64,000 bases of DNA from Catellatospora bangladeshensis (GTDB taxonomy: Bacteria; Actinomycetota; Actinomycetes; Mycobacteriales; Micromonosporaceae). Where the stretch lies: contig NZ_BONF01000026.1 in NCBI RefSeq assembly GCF_016862575.1, positions 62,001-126,000 of the forward strand. Reading direction: 5' to 3'. The translations under genes were made by a program, and so were the position numbers. The notes beneath the pieces were generated by a model. The model was not told the origin of the DNA. It saw only the letters and a program-made list of their open reading frames with translations, and did not search any database. Shown piece by piece: positions 34,198 through 42,253 of this stretch (position 1 is its first letter; every line of letters starts with the position of its first letter).

Positions 34198-34231
34198 CGG
34201 CGGCGGGACCCGCAGCCGGGTCCCGCCGCCG
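34198..34231 (+). terminator. Strong hairpin after the alpha-galactosidase
   Basis: A 14-bp perfect inverted repeat (CGGCGGCGGGACCC and complement) with a 6-nt loop, followed by outer pairs GACGCC/GGCGTC. Confidence 0.85.
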
Positions 34232-34269
34232 GGGCGTCACGCACGGTGGGCTTGCCATCACCCGCCGAT

Positions 34270-34284
34270 TTTGTAAAGATCAAA
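34270..34284. promoter_or_regulatory. Possible regulator-binding dyad upstream of the ROK gene
   Basis: TTTG-N7-CAAA in an unusually AT-rich stretch 44-58 bp before the ROK start, resembling operators of ROK or LacI-type repressors. It contains the ATTTTGTAAA block that is nearly repeated (reverse strand) at the importer promoter. Confidence 0.35.
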
Positions 34285-34327
34285 GCGTATTAGGCGGCCA
34301 AGGCCGCTCCAGGACAAGGGACAGATC

Positions 34328-35497
34328 GTGACAGAACTGGCAACGACCGGCACGGATCTGCCGCGACTGCGCGAACTCAACTCGCTGAGCATCGTGCGGG
34401 CGCTGCGCGACCAGCCGCCGTCCACGGTCACCGAGCTGTCCCAGCGCACCGGCCTGTCCCGACCCGCCGTCGACGTCATCGCGCAGGGCCTGGTCGCCGA
34501 CGGCTGGGCCACCGTGCTGGAGCCCGGCGCCAACAGCGCCGTGGGCCGCCCCGCCCGCCGCTACCAGTTCCGGGCCACCGCCGGGCACGTGCTCGGCATC
34601 GACGTCGGCGTACACAAGATCCTCGCGCTGCTGTCCGACCTGGACGGCAACATCGTGCACTCGGTCCGGCAGAGCGTGGCCGCCGACGCCCCGCCCGCCG
34701 ACCGCCTCGCCGAGCTGGACAACGTGATCAGTGCGTGCCTGACCGGGGCCGGCAAGGCGCCCGCCGACATCTGGGCGGTCACCGTCGCGGTCACCGGCGC
34801 CGTCGACGCCTCCGGCCGGACCAGCTTCTTCACGCCGCTGCCCGGCTGGGGCGACGTCGACCTCACGGGGCACCTCGCCAGCCGGTTCGCCTGCCCGGTG
34901 CAGGTCGAGAACGACTGCAAGCTGGCCGCCGTCGCCGAGCGGTGGCAGGGCGCGGCCAGCGACGCCAACGACATCGTCTACGTGCTGGCCGGTATGCGTA
35001 CCGGCGCGGGCCTGATCCTGGACGGGGTGCTGCGCCGCGGCTACGGAGGCGCGGCCGGTGAGATCGGCGCGCTCAAGCACGTGCGCTGGCTCAACGCACC
35101 CGCGCACCTGCAGAACTGCCCCGGGGTGCCCGACACGGTCGGCCCCGACGACGCCGCCGCGTGGGTGTTCAACGCGGCGCGCGAGGGGGACAAGGCCGCC
35201 CGCACCGCCGTCAGCCGCTACGTCAAGGATCTCGCCGTCGGCGCCGCGGCGCTGGTGCTGGCCCTGGACCCGCAGGTGGTCATCCTCGGCGGCGGCTTCT
35301 CCCGCTCGGCCGACCTGATCCTCAACGCGCTGCGGCAGGAGCTGCAGCGGCTGTGCCTGCGGATGCCCGAGGTGCGCGCGTCCACGCTGGGCGCCGACTC
35401 CGTCGCGCTCGGGGCGCTCAAGCTGTCGCTCAACGAGGTCGACGACCGGCTGTTCAGCGCGGGCCTGTCGGCACCGGTCGCGCCCCGCCGCAAGTAA
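34328..35497 (+). CDS. ROK-family transcriptional regulator
   Basis: A 389-aa regulator. The N-terminal winged helix is clear (RELNSLSIVRALRDQPPSTV, then TELSQRTGLSRPAVDVIAQG), followed by the sugar kinase-like ROK domain (HVLGIDVGVHKILALLSDLD; VAVTGAVDASGRTSFF; VQVENDCKLAAVAERWQGAA). The usual zinc motif CxCGxxGCxE is missing: after ALKHV the sequence reads WLNAPAHLQNCPGVPDTVG. It may sense a sugar from GH36 action and repress the locus; this is inferred from position. The start is GTG at 34328 after AAGGGAC. Confidence 0.9.
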   Translation: MTELATTGTDLPRLRELNSLSIVRALRDQPPSTVTELSQRTGLSRPAVDVIAQGLVADGWATVLEPGANSAVGRPARRYQFRATAGHVLGIDVGVHKILALLSDLDGNIVHSVRQSVAADAPPADRLAELDNVISACLTGAGKAPADIWAVTVAVTGAVDASGRTSFFTPLPGWGDVDLTGHLASRFACPVQVENDCKLAAVAERWQGAASDANDIVYVLAGMRTGAGLILDGVLRRGYGGAAGEIGALKHVRWLNAPAHLQNCPGVPDTVGPDDAAAWVFNAAREGDKAARTAVSRYVKDLAVGAAALVLALDPQVVILGGGFSRSADLILNALRQELQRLCLRMPEVRASTLGADSVALGALKLSLNEVDDRLFSAGLSAPVAPRRK

Positions 35498-35619
35498 CGC
35501 CGAAGGTGTTCGGCCGGCCGCGAATGTTCCCGGCCGGGCCGGGTAGGTCAGGTATTCCGCACGAAGGCCGTGCCGCCCTGCGTGCGGCCGGACACCGGAA
35601 GTGAGCGGAGGAACCACCG

Positions 35620-36021
35620 ATGGCTGACATGACCCACTTCACGATCGCCACCGTCGCCGAGCAGAGCGCCGATTTCCGGCGTGTGCTGTGGACGGGCCGC
35701 CACACCCAGCTGGTGATCATGACGATCCCGCCCGGCGGCGAGATCGGCGAGGAGGTGCACGAGCACAACGACCAGATCCTGACCTTCGTCAGCGGCACCG
35801 GCGAGGCCGCCGTGGGCGGCGAGACCCGCCAGGTCACCCAGGGCGACCTGGTCGCCGTGCCGGCCGGCACCCGGCACAACTTCCGCAACACCGGCGTGAA
35901 CCCGCTGGTCCTGTACACGGTCTACGGCCCGCCCGACCACGCCGACGGCGTCGTGCACGCCACGAAGGAGGAGGCCGAGGCCGCGGAGGCCGCCGGCCGG
36001 GACGAGCCGCCCGCCCACTGA
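35620..36021 (+). CDS. Small cupin-domain protein
   Basis: A 133-aa single-cupin protein with GGAGG before the ATG. Cupin motif 1 (PPGGEIGEEVHEHNDQILTF) and motif 2 (PAGTRHNFRNTGVNPLVLYT) are present, with His/Glu metal ligands VHEHND...E and a later His. The C-terminus is Ala/Glu-rich and acidic. Members of this type bind a metal and may be sugar or oxidative-stress linked, but no substrate can be read here. Confidence 0.88.
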   Translation: MADMTHFTIATVAEQSADFRRVLWTGRHTQLVIMTIPPGGEIGEEVHEHNDQILTFVSGTGEAAVGGETRQVTQGDLVAVPAGTRHNFRNTGVNPLVLYTVYGPPDHADGVVHATKEEAEAAEAAGRDEPPAH

Positions 36022-36082
36022 TCCCTGCATCCGGCCGGGGTTGCGCCGCCCGGTCAGCGCTGCCGGCGGCGCCGCCTCGGCC

Positions 36083-36370
36083 TCATCGGCCGCCCCGCTC
36101 CGGCGGCCCGCCCCACGACCCCAGGCTGAGGAACGCGCACATCGCGATCACCAGCAGCAGCAGCGCGACCCCTCGGCCGATCCCGGCGACGACCGCCACC
36201 ACCACCGCGGCCACCAGGCCGATGAGCGCCAGCCACGGCCATATCCGACGGGCCGCCCGCTCGGGCCCCGAGCGCTCGCCGCTCATCGACCGGGCAAAAG
36301 CCGGGTCGTCCCGGGCCGACTCCCGTTCGAGGTCCCGCAGCCGCCTGCGCTCCTCCGGAGTGAGAGACAC
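36083..36370 (-). CDS. DUF3040 membrane protein
   Basis: A 95-aa protein (MSLTPEERRRLRDLERESAR, GTG at 36370 with GGGAGG upstream). The N-terminal charged helix and DDPAFARSM are the DUF3040 signature; two transmembrane helices follow (about 42-62 and 63-82). The function is unknown. A GTTT-N15-GGGTAC promoter at 36441-36465 suggests general stress control, like the DUF4383 gene nearby. Confidence 0.85.
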   Translation of the reverse strand: MSLTPEERRRLRDLERESARDDPAFARSMSGERSGPERAARRIWPWLALIGLVAAVVVAVVAGIGRGVALLLLVIAMCAFLSLGSWGGPPERGGR

Positions 36371-36440
36371 CTCGCACCTCCCGCCGTCGTCGCGCGCCGC
36401 CCCCGCCGGTCGTGGTTCCCGCCCCGGCCAGGGCTCCGGC

Positions 36441-36465
36441 GTACCCACGCCGGATTTCGGCAAAC
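36441..36465 (-). promoter_or_regulatory. Sigma-B-type stress promoter of the DUF3040 gene
   Basis: Minus-strand GTTT (36465-36462), 15 nt, GGGTAC (36446-36441), about 70 bp upstream of the GTG. Confidence 0.65.
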
Positions 36466-36493
36466 CCGGTGGCAGCCGGTGCGCCGCCCCGGA

Positions 36494-36970
36494 TCAGGGC
36501 CGCCGTGCGGGCGCCGCCCCGGCGGGCACGGCGGCCGGCTCGCGCACCATGACGACATCCACCTCGTCGTCGCGTTCCGGCGTGAACCCGTGCCGCTCGT
36601 AGAGCCCGGCGGCCGCGCTGCCGCGCAGCACGATCAGCCGGACCCGGAGCCCGTCGCGATCGCAGCGCCCGAGCAGCGTCCGCAGCACCGCCCCGCCCAC
36701 GCCCCGGCCCTGCACCGCCGGGTCCAGGTAGAAGTGCTCCAGCCAGTGCGCGTCAGCCGCGGGCCGCAGCGCCACGCAGCCGGCGAACCCGCCGCCCACC
36801 TCGATCACCCAGGTGTTCGCCGCGCTGAACCCGTCGCGCAGCCGCTGGCGAACCCGCTGCTCGTCGTAGCGCCCGAGCCGTTCCAGGTCCGCCCGGAGCA
36901 CCACGGCCCGCAGCTCGGCGACGACCTCGACGTCGGCCTCGGTCGCCGGCCGCATCTCCCACTCCGCCAT
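36494..36970 (-). CDS. GNAT-family N-acetyltransferase
   Basis: A 158-aa acetyltransferase. MAEWEMRPATEADVEVVAEL starts the fold; HWLEHFYLDPAVQGRGVGGA is the acetyl-CoA-binding motif (QGRGVGG), and SAAAGLYERHGFTPERDDEV is motif B. The target is unknown. The ATG at 36970 is preceded by TAGCAT with 7 nt between, so the transcript is probably leaderless. It shares its strand with the DUF3040 gene but is separated from it by 123 bp including that gene's promoter. Confidence 0.87.
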   Translation of the reverse strand: MAEWEMRPATEADVEVVAELRAVVLRADLERLGRYDEQRVRQRLRDGFSAANTWVIEVGGGFAGCVALRPAADAHWLEHFYLDPAVQGRGVGGAVLRTLLGRCDRDGLRVRLIVLRGSAAAGLYERHGFTPERDDEVDVVMVREPAAVPAGAAPARRP

Positions 36971-37042
36971 GATCGCGATGCTAGCGTCCCGCGCGCCGGG
37001 TTCCGGCACTGCCCACATACCGGCCATGAGCTGGGCAGACGT

Positions 37043-37066
37043 GTTTTCCTCCGACCGTCGGGGTAC
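37043..37066 (+). promoter_or_regulatory. Sigma-B-type stress promoter of the DUF4383 gene
   Basis: GTTT (37043-37046), 14 nt, GGGTAC (37061-37066), 33 bp upstream of the ATG; a perfect match to the pattern. Confidence 0.72.
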
Positions 37067-37099
37067 TCCCGCCGTAGCCGGACCGCAGAGGAGAAGATC

Positions 37100-37576
37100 A
37101 TGACGAGCCGGTATGAAACGACCACCCGCGTCACCGCACGGGCACCCGTCCGCATCGCCGCGGCCGTCGTCGGCGTGGTGTTCCTGCTCGTGGGCATCTT
37201 CGGGTTCATCCCGGGCCTCACCACGAACTACGACACCATGCAGGCCGCCGGACACCAGTCCCAGGCGATGCTGCTGGGCGTCTTCCAGGTGTCCGTGCTG
37301 CACAACATCGTGCACCTGCTGTTCGGCGTCGCCGGACTGATCATGTCCCGCACCGTGCCCGCCGCCCGGACGTACCTCATCGGCGGCGGTGTCGTCTACG
37401 GGCTGCTGTGGCTGTACGGCCTGCTGGTCGACCAGTCCGGCGCGGCCAACTTCGTCCCGGTCAACACCGCCGACAACTGGCTGCACTTCCTGCTCGCCGT
37501 CGGCATGATCGGACTCGGGGTGCTGCTGACCCGGCGCACGGCCGACGACGCAGACCGCGGGCGGGTGCGCATCTGA
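37100..37576 (+). CDS. DUF4383 membrane protein
   Basis: A 158-aa integral membrane protein with four hydrophobic segments (about 17-38, 58-82, 90-112 and 125-145). The family motif VSVLHNIVHLLFGVAGLIMS is clear, as are GIFGFIPGLTTNYD and NFVPVNTADNWLHFLLAVGM. GAGGAGA precedes the ATG at 37100. Function is unknown; family members are common in stress-related loci. A perfect stress promoter lies directly upstream. Confidence 0.88.
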   Translation: MTSRYETTTRVTARAPVRIAAAVVGVVFLLVGIFGFIPGLTTNYDTMQAAGHQSQAMLLGVFQVSVLHNIVHLLFGVAGLIMSRTVPAARTYLIGGGVVYGLLWLYGLLVDQSGAANFVPVNTADNWLHFLLAVGMIGLGVLLTRRTADDADRGRVRI

Positions 37577-37644
37577 GCGCATCGGCCGAGGGCCGGCGCG
37601 CGCGTCGCGCCGCAGGTCACCGGCGCCTGCCGGACAATGGCGGG

Positions 37645-39108
37645 ATGCGGCGCCGCTGGCTGTTCGCCGACCAGCTCGGCCCACATTTCCTGGACGCACC
37701 GGAGCAGCCGGTGCTGCTGGTGGAGTCCAAAGCCGTGTTCCGCCGCCGGGCGTTCCACCGGCAGAAGGCGCACCTGGTGCTGTCCGCACTGCGCCACCGC
37801 GCCGCCGAGCTGGGCGGCCGGGCGGTGTTCGTCCAGAGCGAGACCTACCGCGAGGCCCTCGATCGGGTACGCGAGCCGCTGGAGGTCTGCCACCCGACGT
37901 CGCGCGCCGCCCGGGACCTGGTCCGCGGGGCCGGGGTCGAGATGCTGCCGCCGCGCGGCTTCGTGTCCAGCCCGCAGCAGTTCACCGACTGGGCGCAGGG
38001 GCGCAAGCGGCTGCGCATGGAGGACTTCTACCGCCACGCTCGCGTGCTGCACGACCTGCTCATGGACGGCGGCGAACCGGCCGGCGGGCGCTGGAACCTC
38101 GACGCCGACAACCGGCAGCCGCCGCCGCGCTCGGGACACCTCGACGTGCCCGCGCCGCCGCTGCCCGCCGAGGACGACATCGACGCCCAGGTCCGCGCCG
38201 ACCTGGACCGGTGGGAGGCCGAGGGGATCCGGTTCCTCGGCCGGGACGGGCCGAGGCTGTTCCCGGCCACGCATGCCGAGGCGACGGCACGGCTGCGGCA
38301 TTTCGTGCAGCACCGGCTCGGCGCGTTCGGGCCGTACGAGGACGCGATGCTGTCCGGCGACCCGTGGCTGGCGCACAGCATGCTGTCCGCCCCGCTGAAC
38401 CTGGGCCTGCTCGACCCGCTCGACGCCGCGCACCGGGCCGAGGAGGCCTATCGCGCCGGGCGGGTGCCACTGGCCAGCGCCGAGGGATTCATCCGGCAGC
38501 TCATCGGCTGGCGCGACTACATCTGGCACCTGTACTGGTATCTCGGCGAGCAGTACCGGCACCGCAACCGGCTCGGCGCCCGGCGCACCGTGCCGGGCTG
38601 GTTCGCCGAGCTGGACGCCGACGCGGTGCAGGCGCGCTGCCTGTCCGACGTGCTCGCCGGGGTGCGCGATCGCGGCTGGGTGCACCACATCCCGCGGCTC
38701 ATGGTGCTGGGCAACTACGGGCTGCAGCGAGGCTGGCGGCCCGGTGAGCTGGCCGACTGGTTCCACCGGGCGTTCGTCGACGGCTACGAGTGGGTCATGA
38801 CGGCCAACGTGGTCGGCATGAGCCAGTACGCCGACGCGGGGACGATCACGACGAAGCCGTATGCCGCCGGAGGCGCCTACGTCAACCGGATGAGCGACTA
38901 CTGCGGCGGCTGCCGCTACGACCCGCGCCACCGGCTCGGCGCGGACGCCTGCCCGTACACCGCCGGGTACTGGGCGTTCCTCGACCGCAACCGGGAACGG
39001 CTGGCCGGCAACGTGCGGCTGGCGCAGCCGCTGCGGCAGCTGGACCGGCTGGCCGACCTGCCCGAGGTCGCCGAGCAGGAGCGCCAGCGTGGCTCGCACG
39101 CCCCCTGA
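37645..39108 (+). CDS. Cryptochrome/photolyase-related iron-sulfur protein (FeS-BCP type)
   Basis: A 487-aa flavoprotein. The N-terminal antenna domain starts RRRWLFADQLGPHFLDAPEQ. The FAD-binding half contains EGFIRQLIGWRDYIWHLYWY, ARCLSDVL, HIPRLMVLGNYGLQRG, EWVMTANVVGMSQYADAGTI and DYCGGCRYDPRHRLGADACP. The Cys pattern C...CxxC-N12-C equals the four 4Fe-4S ligands of bacterial PhrB/CryB-type (6-4) photolyases. It would repair UV photoproducts or sense light; repair is the better guess. GACAAT ends 6 nt before the ATG, so a leaderless start is likely. Confidence 0.9.
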   Translation: MRRRWLFADQLGPHFLDAPEQPVLLVESKAVFRRRAFHRQKAHLVLSALRHRAAELGGRAVFVQSETYREALDRVREPLEVCHPTSRAARDLVRGAGVEMLPPRGFVSSPQQFTDWAQGRKRLRMEDFYRHARVLHDLLMDGGEPAGGRWNLDADNRQPPPRSGHLDVPAPPLPAEDDIDAQVRADLDRWEAEGIRFLGRDGPRLFPATHAEATARLRHFVQHRLGAFGPYEDAMLSGDPWLAHSMLSAPLNLGLLDPLDAAHRAEEAYRAGRVPLASAEGFIRQLIGWRDYIWHLYWYLGEQYRHRNRLGARRTVPGWFAELDADAVQARCLSDVLAGVRDRGWVHHIPRLMVLGNYGLQRGWRPGELADWFHRAFVDGYEWVMTANVVGMSQYADAGTITTKPYAAGGAYVNRMSDYCGGCRYDPRHRLGADACPYTAGYWAFLDRNRERLAGNVRLAQPLRQLDRLADLPEVAEQERQRGSHAP

Positions 39109-39116
39109 GGCGGGCG

Positions 39117-39147
39117 GGCGGCCGGTGGCCTGAGGGCACCGGCCGCC
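39117..39147. terminator. Bidirectional hairpin
   Basis: An 11-bp perfect inverted repeat (GGCGGCCGGTG / CACCGGCCGCC) with a 9-nt loop between convergent genes. Confidence 0.75.
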
Positions 39148-39157
39148 GTCACGCCGA

Positions 39158-39763
39158 TCAGGGCAGGGTGTACTTGACCTTGTAGTTGCCGCCGTCGCCG
39201 ACGTACGTCGCCCACGTACCGCTCACCGATGCCGTGGTCGCGGCCGTGGCCACCAGCTCGTCGTTGCTCAGGTACATGTTCGTCGTGTTGCGCAGCGTGT
39301 TGCGCAGCTCGGAGTTCCGCGTGGCCGCGTCCTTCCAGAACGAGATCTGGTACTGGTTGTACATGTTGTTGCCGATCCAGGTGATCTCGCCGGCCGACAG
39401 GTCGTTGTCGTAGTCCTCCTCCAGCATCACCGAGATGAGCAGCCAGCCGCTGCTGACGCCGCTGACGATGGAGGCGTTCGGGTAGTAGGTCTCGCCGCTG
39501 GCGACCTCGGCGTCCCAGCCGCCGGGGCCCCACTTGCCGAAGGCGGTCGCCCCCGGGTTGGTCGTGCTGGCCGCGAAGACCAGGAAGTACGGGCTGTCGT
39601 CGCCGACCTCGTCGGTCTCCTCGATGCACTGCACGGTCGCGACCCGCAGCGTGGTGCCCGCCTGCGCAGGGGCGGCTACGGCGAGTCCGGCCGCGAGCGC
39701 GACGCCGGTCAGCGCGCCGAGCATGCCGATCCGGCGGGTCAGGTGGCTGAGCGATGTGGACAT
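39158..39763 (-). CDS. Secreted hypothetical protein
   Basis: A 201-aa exported protein with a signal peptide (LGALTGVALAAGLAVAAPAQ, cleavage near AQA-GT) and GGAG before the ATG at 39763. The mature part is beta-rich and acidic, with TVQCIEETDEVGDDSPYFLV, SVMLEEDYDNDLSAGEITWI and GDGGNYKVKYTLP. The acidic DED stretches could bind calcium. I do not recognise a family. It stands alone. Confidence 0.75.
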   Translation of the reverse strand: MSTSLSHLTRRIGMLGALTGVALAAGLAVAAPAQAGTTLRVATVQCIEETDEVGDDSPYFLVFAASTTNPGATAFGKWGPGGWDAEVASGETYYPNASIVSGVSSGWLLISVMLEEDYDNDLSAGEITWIGNNMYNQYQISFWKDAATRNSELRNTLRNTTNMYLSNDELVATAATTASVSGTWATYVGDGGNYKVKYTLP

Positions 39764-39866
39764 CAGGGGCTCCGTCCTGCCGCGGCATCCCGGTGAACCC
39801 GCGGCTTGCGTACCGGAAACGGGCCGGTGGACCCGGCCACCGCCTCAGGGAACGCCGCCGGGGTTG

Positions 39867-42149
39867 TCACGGGGTTGTGGCGAGGTTGTCCCCCAGGTCA
39901 CCGCCGAGACGAGCCGGTGCGGCCGCGGCGACGGGCAGGCGGCAGCGTACGACCGTGCCGTTAGGTGCGGCGGCGGTGATGACCGCTCGGCCGCCGAGTT
40001 CGAGGCAGCGTTCGCGGATGCTCGTCACGCCCATGCCCGGCCGGTAGTCCGGCGCGATGCCCCGCCCGTCGTCGGTGACCTCGATGTGCAGGTCCCCGTC
40101 CCGCCATACCCGGACGGCGCAGTGCTCGGCGGCGGCGTGCCGGACGACGTTGGTGAGCGCCTCGGAGACGATCCGGTAGGCGGCGACCTCCACCGCCGCC
40201 GGGATCGGGTCGGCGCCGATCGCGCAGTCGAGCCGGGTGCGCATCCCGCCCGCGAGCCGGTCGACGAGCTCGCGCAGCGCGGCGGGGAGCCCGAGGTGGT
40301 CCAGGACGGTGGGGCGCAGGTCGTCGATGAGCTGCCGGATGTCGCCGACGACGGCGCGGTGGATCTCGGCGAGGTCGGCGAGGATGCGTTCGGCGGCGGC
40401 CGGGTCGGTGGCGATGAGGGAGCGGCCGAGGTCGAGGCGCATGGACGCGGAGGCCAGCGTCGGGCCGATGCCGTCGTGGATCTCCCTGCGCAGGCGGCGG
40501 CGCTCCTCCTCCAGGATGGTCACGGTGCCTTCCAGCGCCCGCTGGAGCCGGGCTGCCAGCAGCAGGCTGTACGCGGTGGCGCCGGCCTGGCGGGCGAGGC
40601 CGCTGAGGAGGCGGCGATCGGCGGGGCCGAACGGTTCCCGGTCGGGTCCCGGGTCGAGGACGAGGCGGCCGATGGGTTCGCCGTCGTGGACGAGGTCGAG
40701 GCGGGTGGCGGTGGGTCCGGGCAGGCCGTGGCTGCTGGAGGGCAGCGCGAGTCCGGGCACCTCGATGGCGGCGTGGGTGAGCCGCAGCGCGCGGACGAGG
40801 GTCGCGACGAGCTGGTGCAGCGCCGCTTCGGCGGAGTGCGCCGACTCCAGCCGCTGCCCGAGCTGGCGAAGCACCTCGTACGGGTCTTCGCGCTGGCCGT
40901 AGACGAGGCGGCTGACGACCCGGCGCAGCCCGGACCGGGCGGCGGTGAAGGAGACGGCGACGACCACGACGAGCAGGACCGGCACGAGTTCGAGCTCGGC
41001 GTGGAAGGCGTGGCTGAGCAGGGCGGCGGCGCCGATGTACACGCCGATCAGGGCCGCCGTGACGAGTCCGTAGACCAGCGAGCGGCGCAGGATGAGCTGG
41101 ATGTCCCACAGCCGGTAGCGCAGGACGGCGGCGGCGAGGAGCAGCAGGGCGGGGATCCAGACGACGGTCAGGTATGCCCACGGGATCAGCGGCCGCCCGA
41201 GGAGCTGCTCGGGCAGCTTGCCGAGCAGGAGGTAGCCCCCGGCGAGGACGGCCAGGCCGTAGCTGACCAGGCGCATCCGCTGCCGGGACAGCGGATCGCG
41301 GGCTAGGACGTAGCTGGTGACGACGGCGGCGAGCACGAGGACGGGGAAGAACCCGGCGGCGGGGACGGAGACGCCGATGAGGGTCCACGTGCGGCGCAGC
41401 CCCTGCGCGGCGTGCAGGCTCGTGGCCAGGACCGTGCCGTAGGCGGCGAAGGGCAGGGCGTAGCCGAGGGCGATCAGCCACGGCCTGCGGCGCAGCAGCG
41501 GCCAGGTCCGCGGGAACGAGATGGCGAAGTGGAGCAGGCACGCCCAGAGCAGGCAGTTCACCGCCTCCGCCGCCGTGGTGACCCAGAGCCGGCCGGTGGC
41601 GATCTCGACGGCCTGGGTGCCGTACATATGCGAGGCGTACCCGATGAACTGCAGGATCGCGACCAGGTAGAGGGTGACGGCGGCCGGGTCGCGCGGGCGC
41701 CGGGCGAGCACGAGCGCGGACAGCAGCACCAGGAAGACGATGTAGGGCAGGGTGTACGCGTTACGCGCGGCCAGCCGCGGCAGCGGATAGTCGGTGAGGG
41801 TGACGGGCAGGTCGAGGCGGTGCCCGTCCCGGGCGACGGTGTAGACGACGGTGTCGCCGATGCGCGGCGGCCGGTCGGCGAGGGACCCGGCGGCAAGCGG
41901 GCGGCCGCCGATGGCGACGACGACGTCCCCGGCGCGCAGCGGTGTGCCGTCACCGGCGGCGACGGAGAGCACGAGGCCGTCCGGACGCCAGGCGCGGGAG
42001 TCGGTGTTGGTGGCGGTGCCGTCGGAGGGGTGTCCGGCGCGGGCCGCCCACAGCCAGCCGAGGGCGAGCAGTGCGATGAGGACGGCGAGGACCATCCGTG
42101 CGATCCAGGCGCGACTGGGGCGGGCGGCGGGCTCGGCCACTGCTGTCAT
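39867..42149 (-). CDS. Membrane histidine kinase with PDZ-like sensor, GAF-like and HisKA_3 domains
   Basis: A 760-aa sensor kinase. After an N-terminal helix (about 17-37) comes a PDZ-like domain facing outward (about 55-120: LVLSVAAGDGTPLRAGDVVV, AIGGRPLAAGS). About seven to eight hydrophobic helices follow to residue 400, then a GAF-like region (about 430-540) and HisKA_3 with the phospho-acceptor His558 in LRREIHDGIGPTLASASMRL. The HATPase domain has EALTNVVRHA and VTDDGRGIAPDYRPGMGVTS. It is head-to-head with the response regulator at 42254 and should phosphorylate it. The signal is unknown. Confidence 0.9.
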   Translation of the reverse strand: MTAVAEPAARPSRAWIARMVLAVLIALLALGWLWAARAGHPSDGTATNTDSRAWRPDGLVLSVAAGDGTPLRAGDVVVAIGGRPLAAGSLADRPPRIGDTVVYTVARDGHRLDLPVTLTDYPLPRLAARNAYTLPYIVFLVLLSALVLARRPRDPAAVTLYLVAILQFIGYASHMYGTQAVEIATGRLWVTTAAEAVNCLLWACLLHFAISFPRTWPLLRRRPWLIALGYALPFAAYGTVLATSLHAAQGLRRTWTLIGVSVPAAGFFPVLVLAAVVTSYVLARDPLSRQRMRLVSYGLAVLAGGYLLLGKLPEQLLGRPLIPWAYLTVVWIPALLLLAAAVLRYRLWDIQLILRRSLVYGLVTAALIGVYIGAAALLSHAFHAELELVPVLLVVVVAVSFTAARSGLRRVVSRLVYGQREDPYEVLRQLGQRLESAHSAEAALHQLVATLVRALRLTHAAIEVPGLALPSSSHGLPGPTATRLDLVHDGEPIGRLVLDPGPDREPFGPADRRLLSGLARQAGATAYSLLLAARLQRALEGTVTILEEERRRLRREIHDGIGPTLASASMRLDLGRSLIATDPAAAERILADLAEIHRAVVGDIRQLIDDLRPTVLDHLGLPAALRELVDRLAGGMRTRLDCAIGADPIPAAVEVAAYRIVSEALTNVVRHAAAEHCAVRVWRDGDLHIEVTDDGRGIAPDYRPGMGVTSIRERCLELGGRAVITAAAPNGTVVRCRLPVAAAAPARLGGDLGDNLATTP

Positions 42150-42253
42150 CGCTTTCCATGGAGGTGCTGTCCCGGGACGGCCGACCCATTGACGGCGGGA
42201 CGGCGGTGAACGCATGGTTGGGCACGTCCCCCAGTGCCGACCAGGAGGGTACC

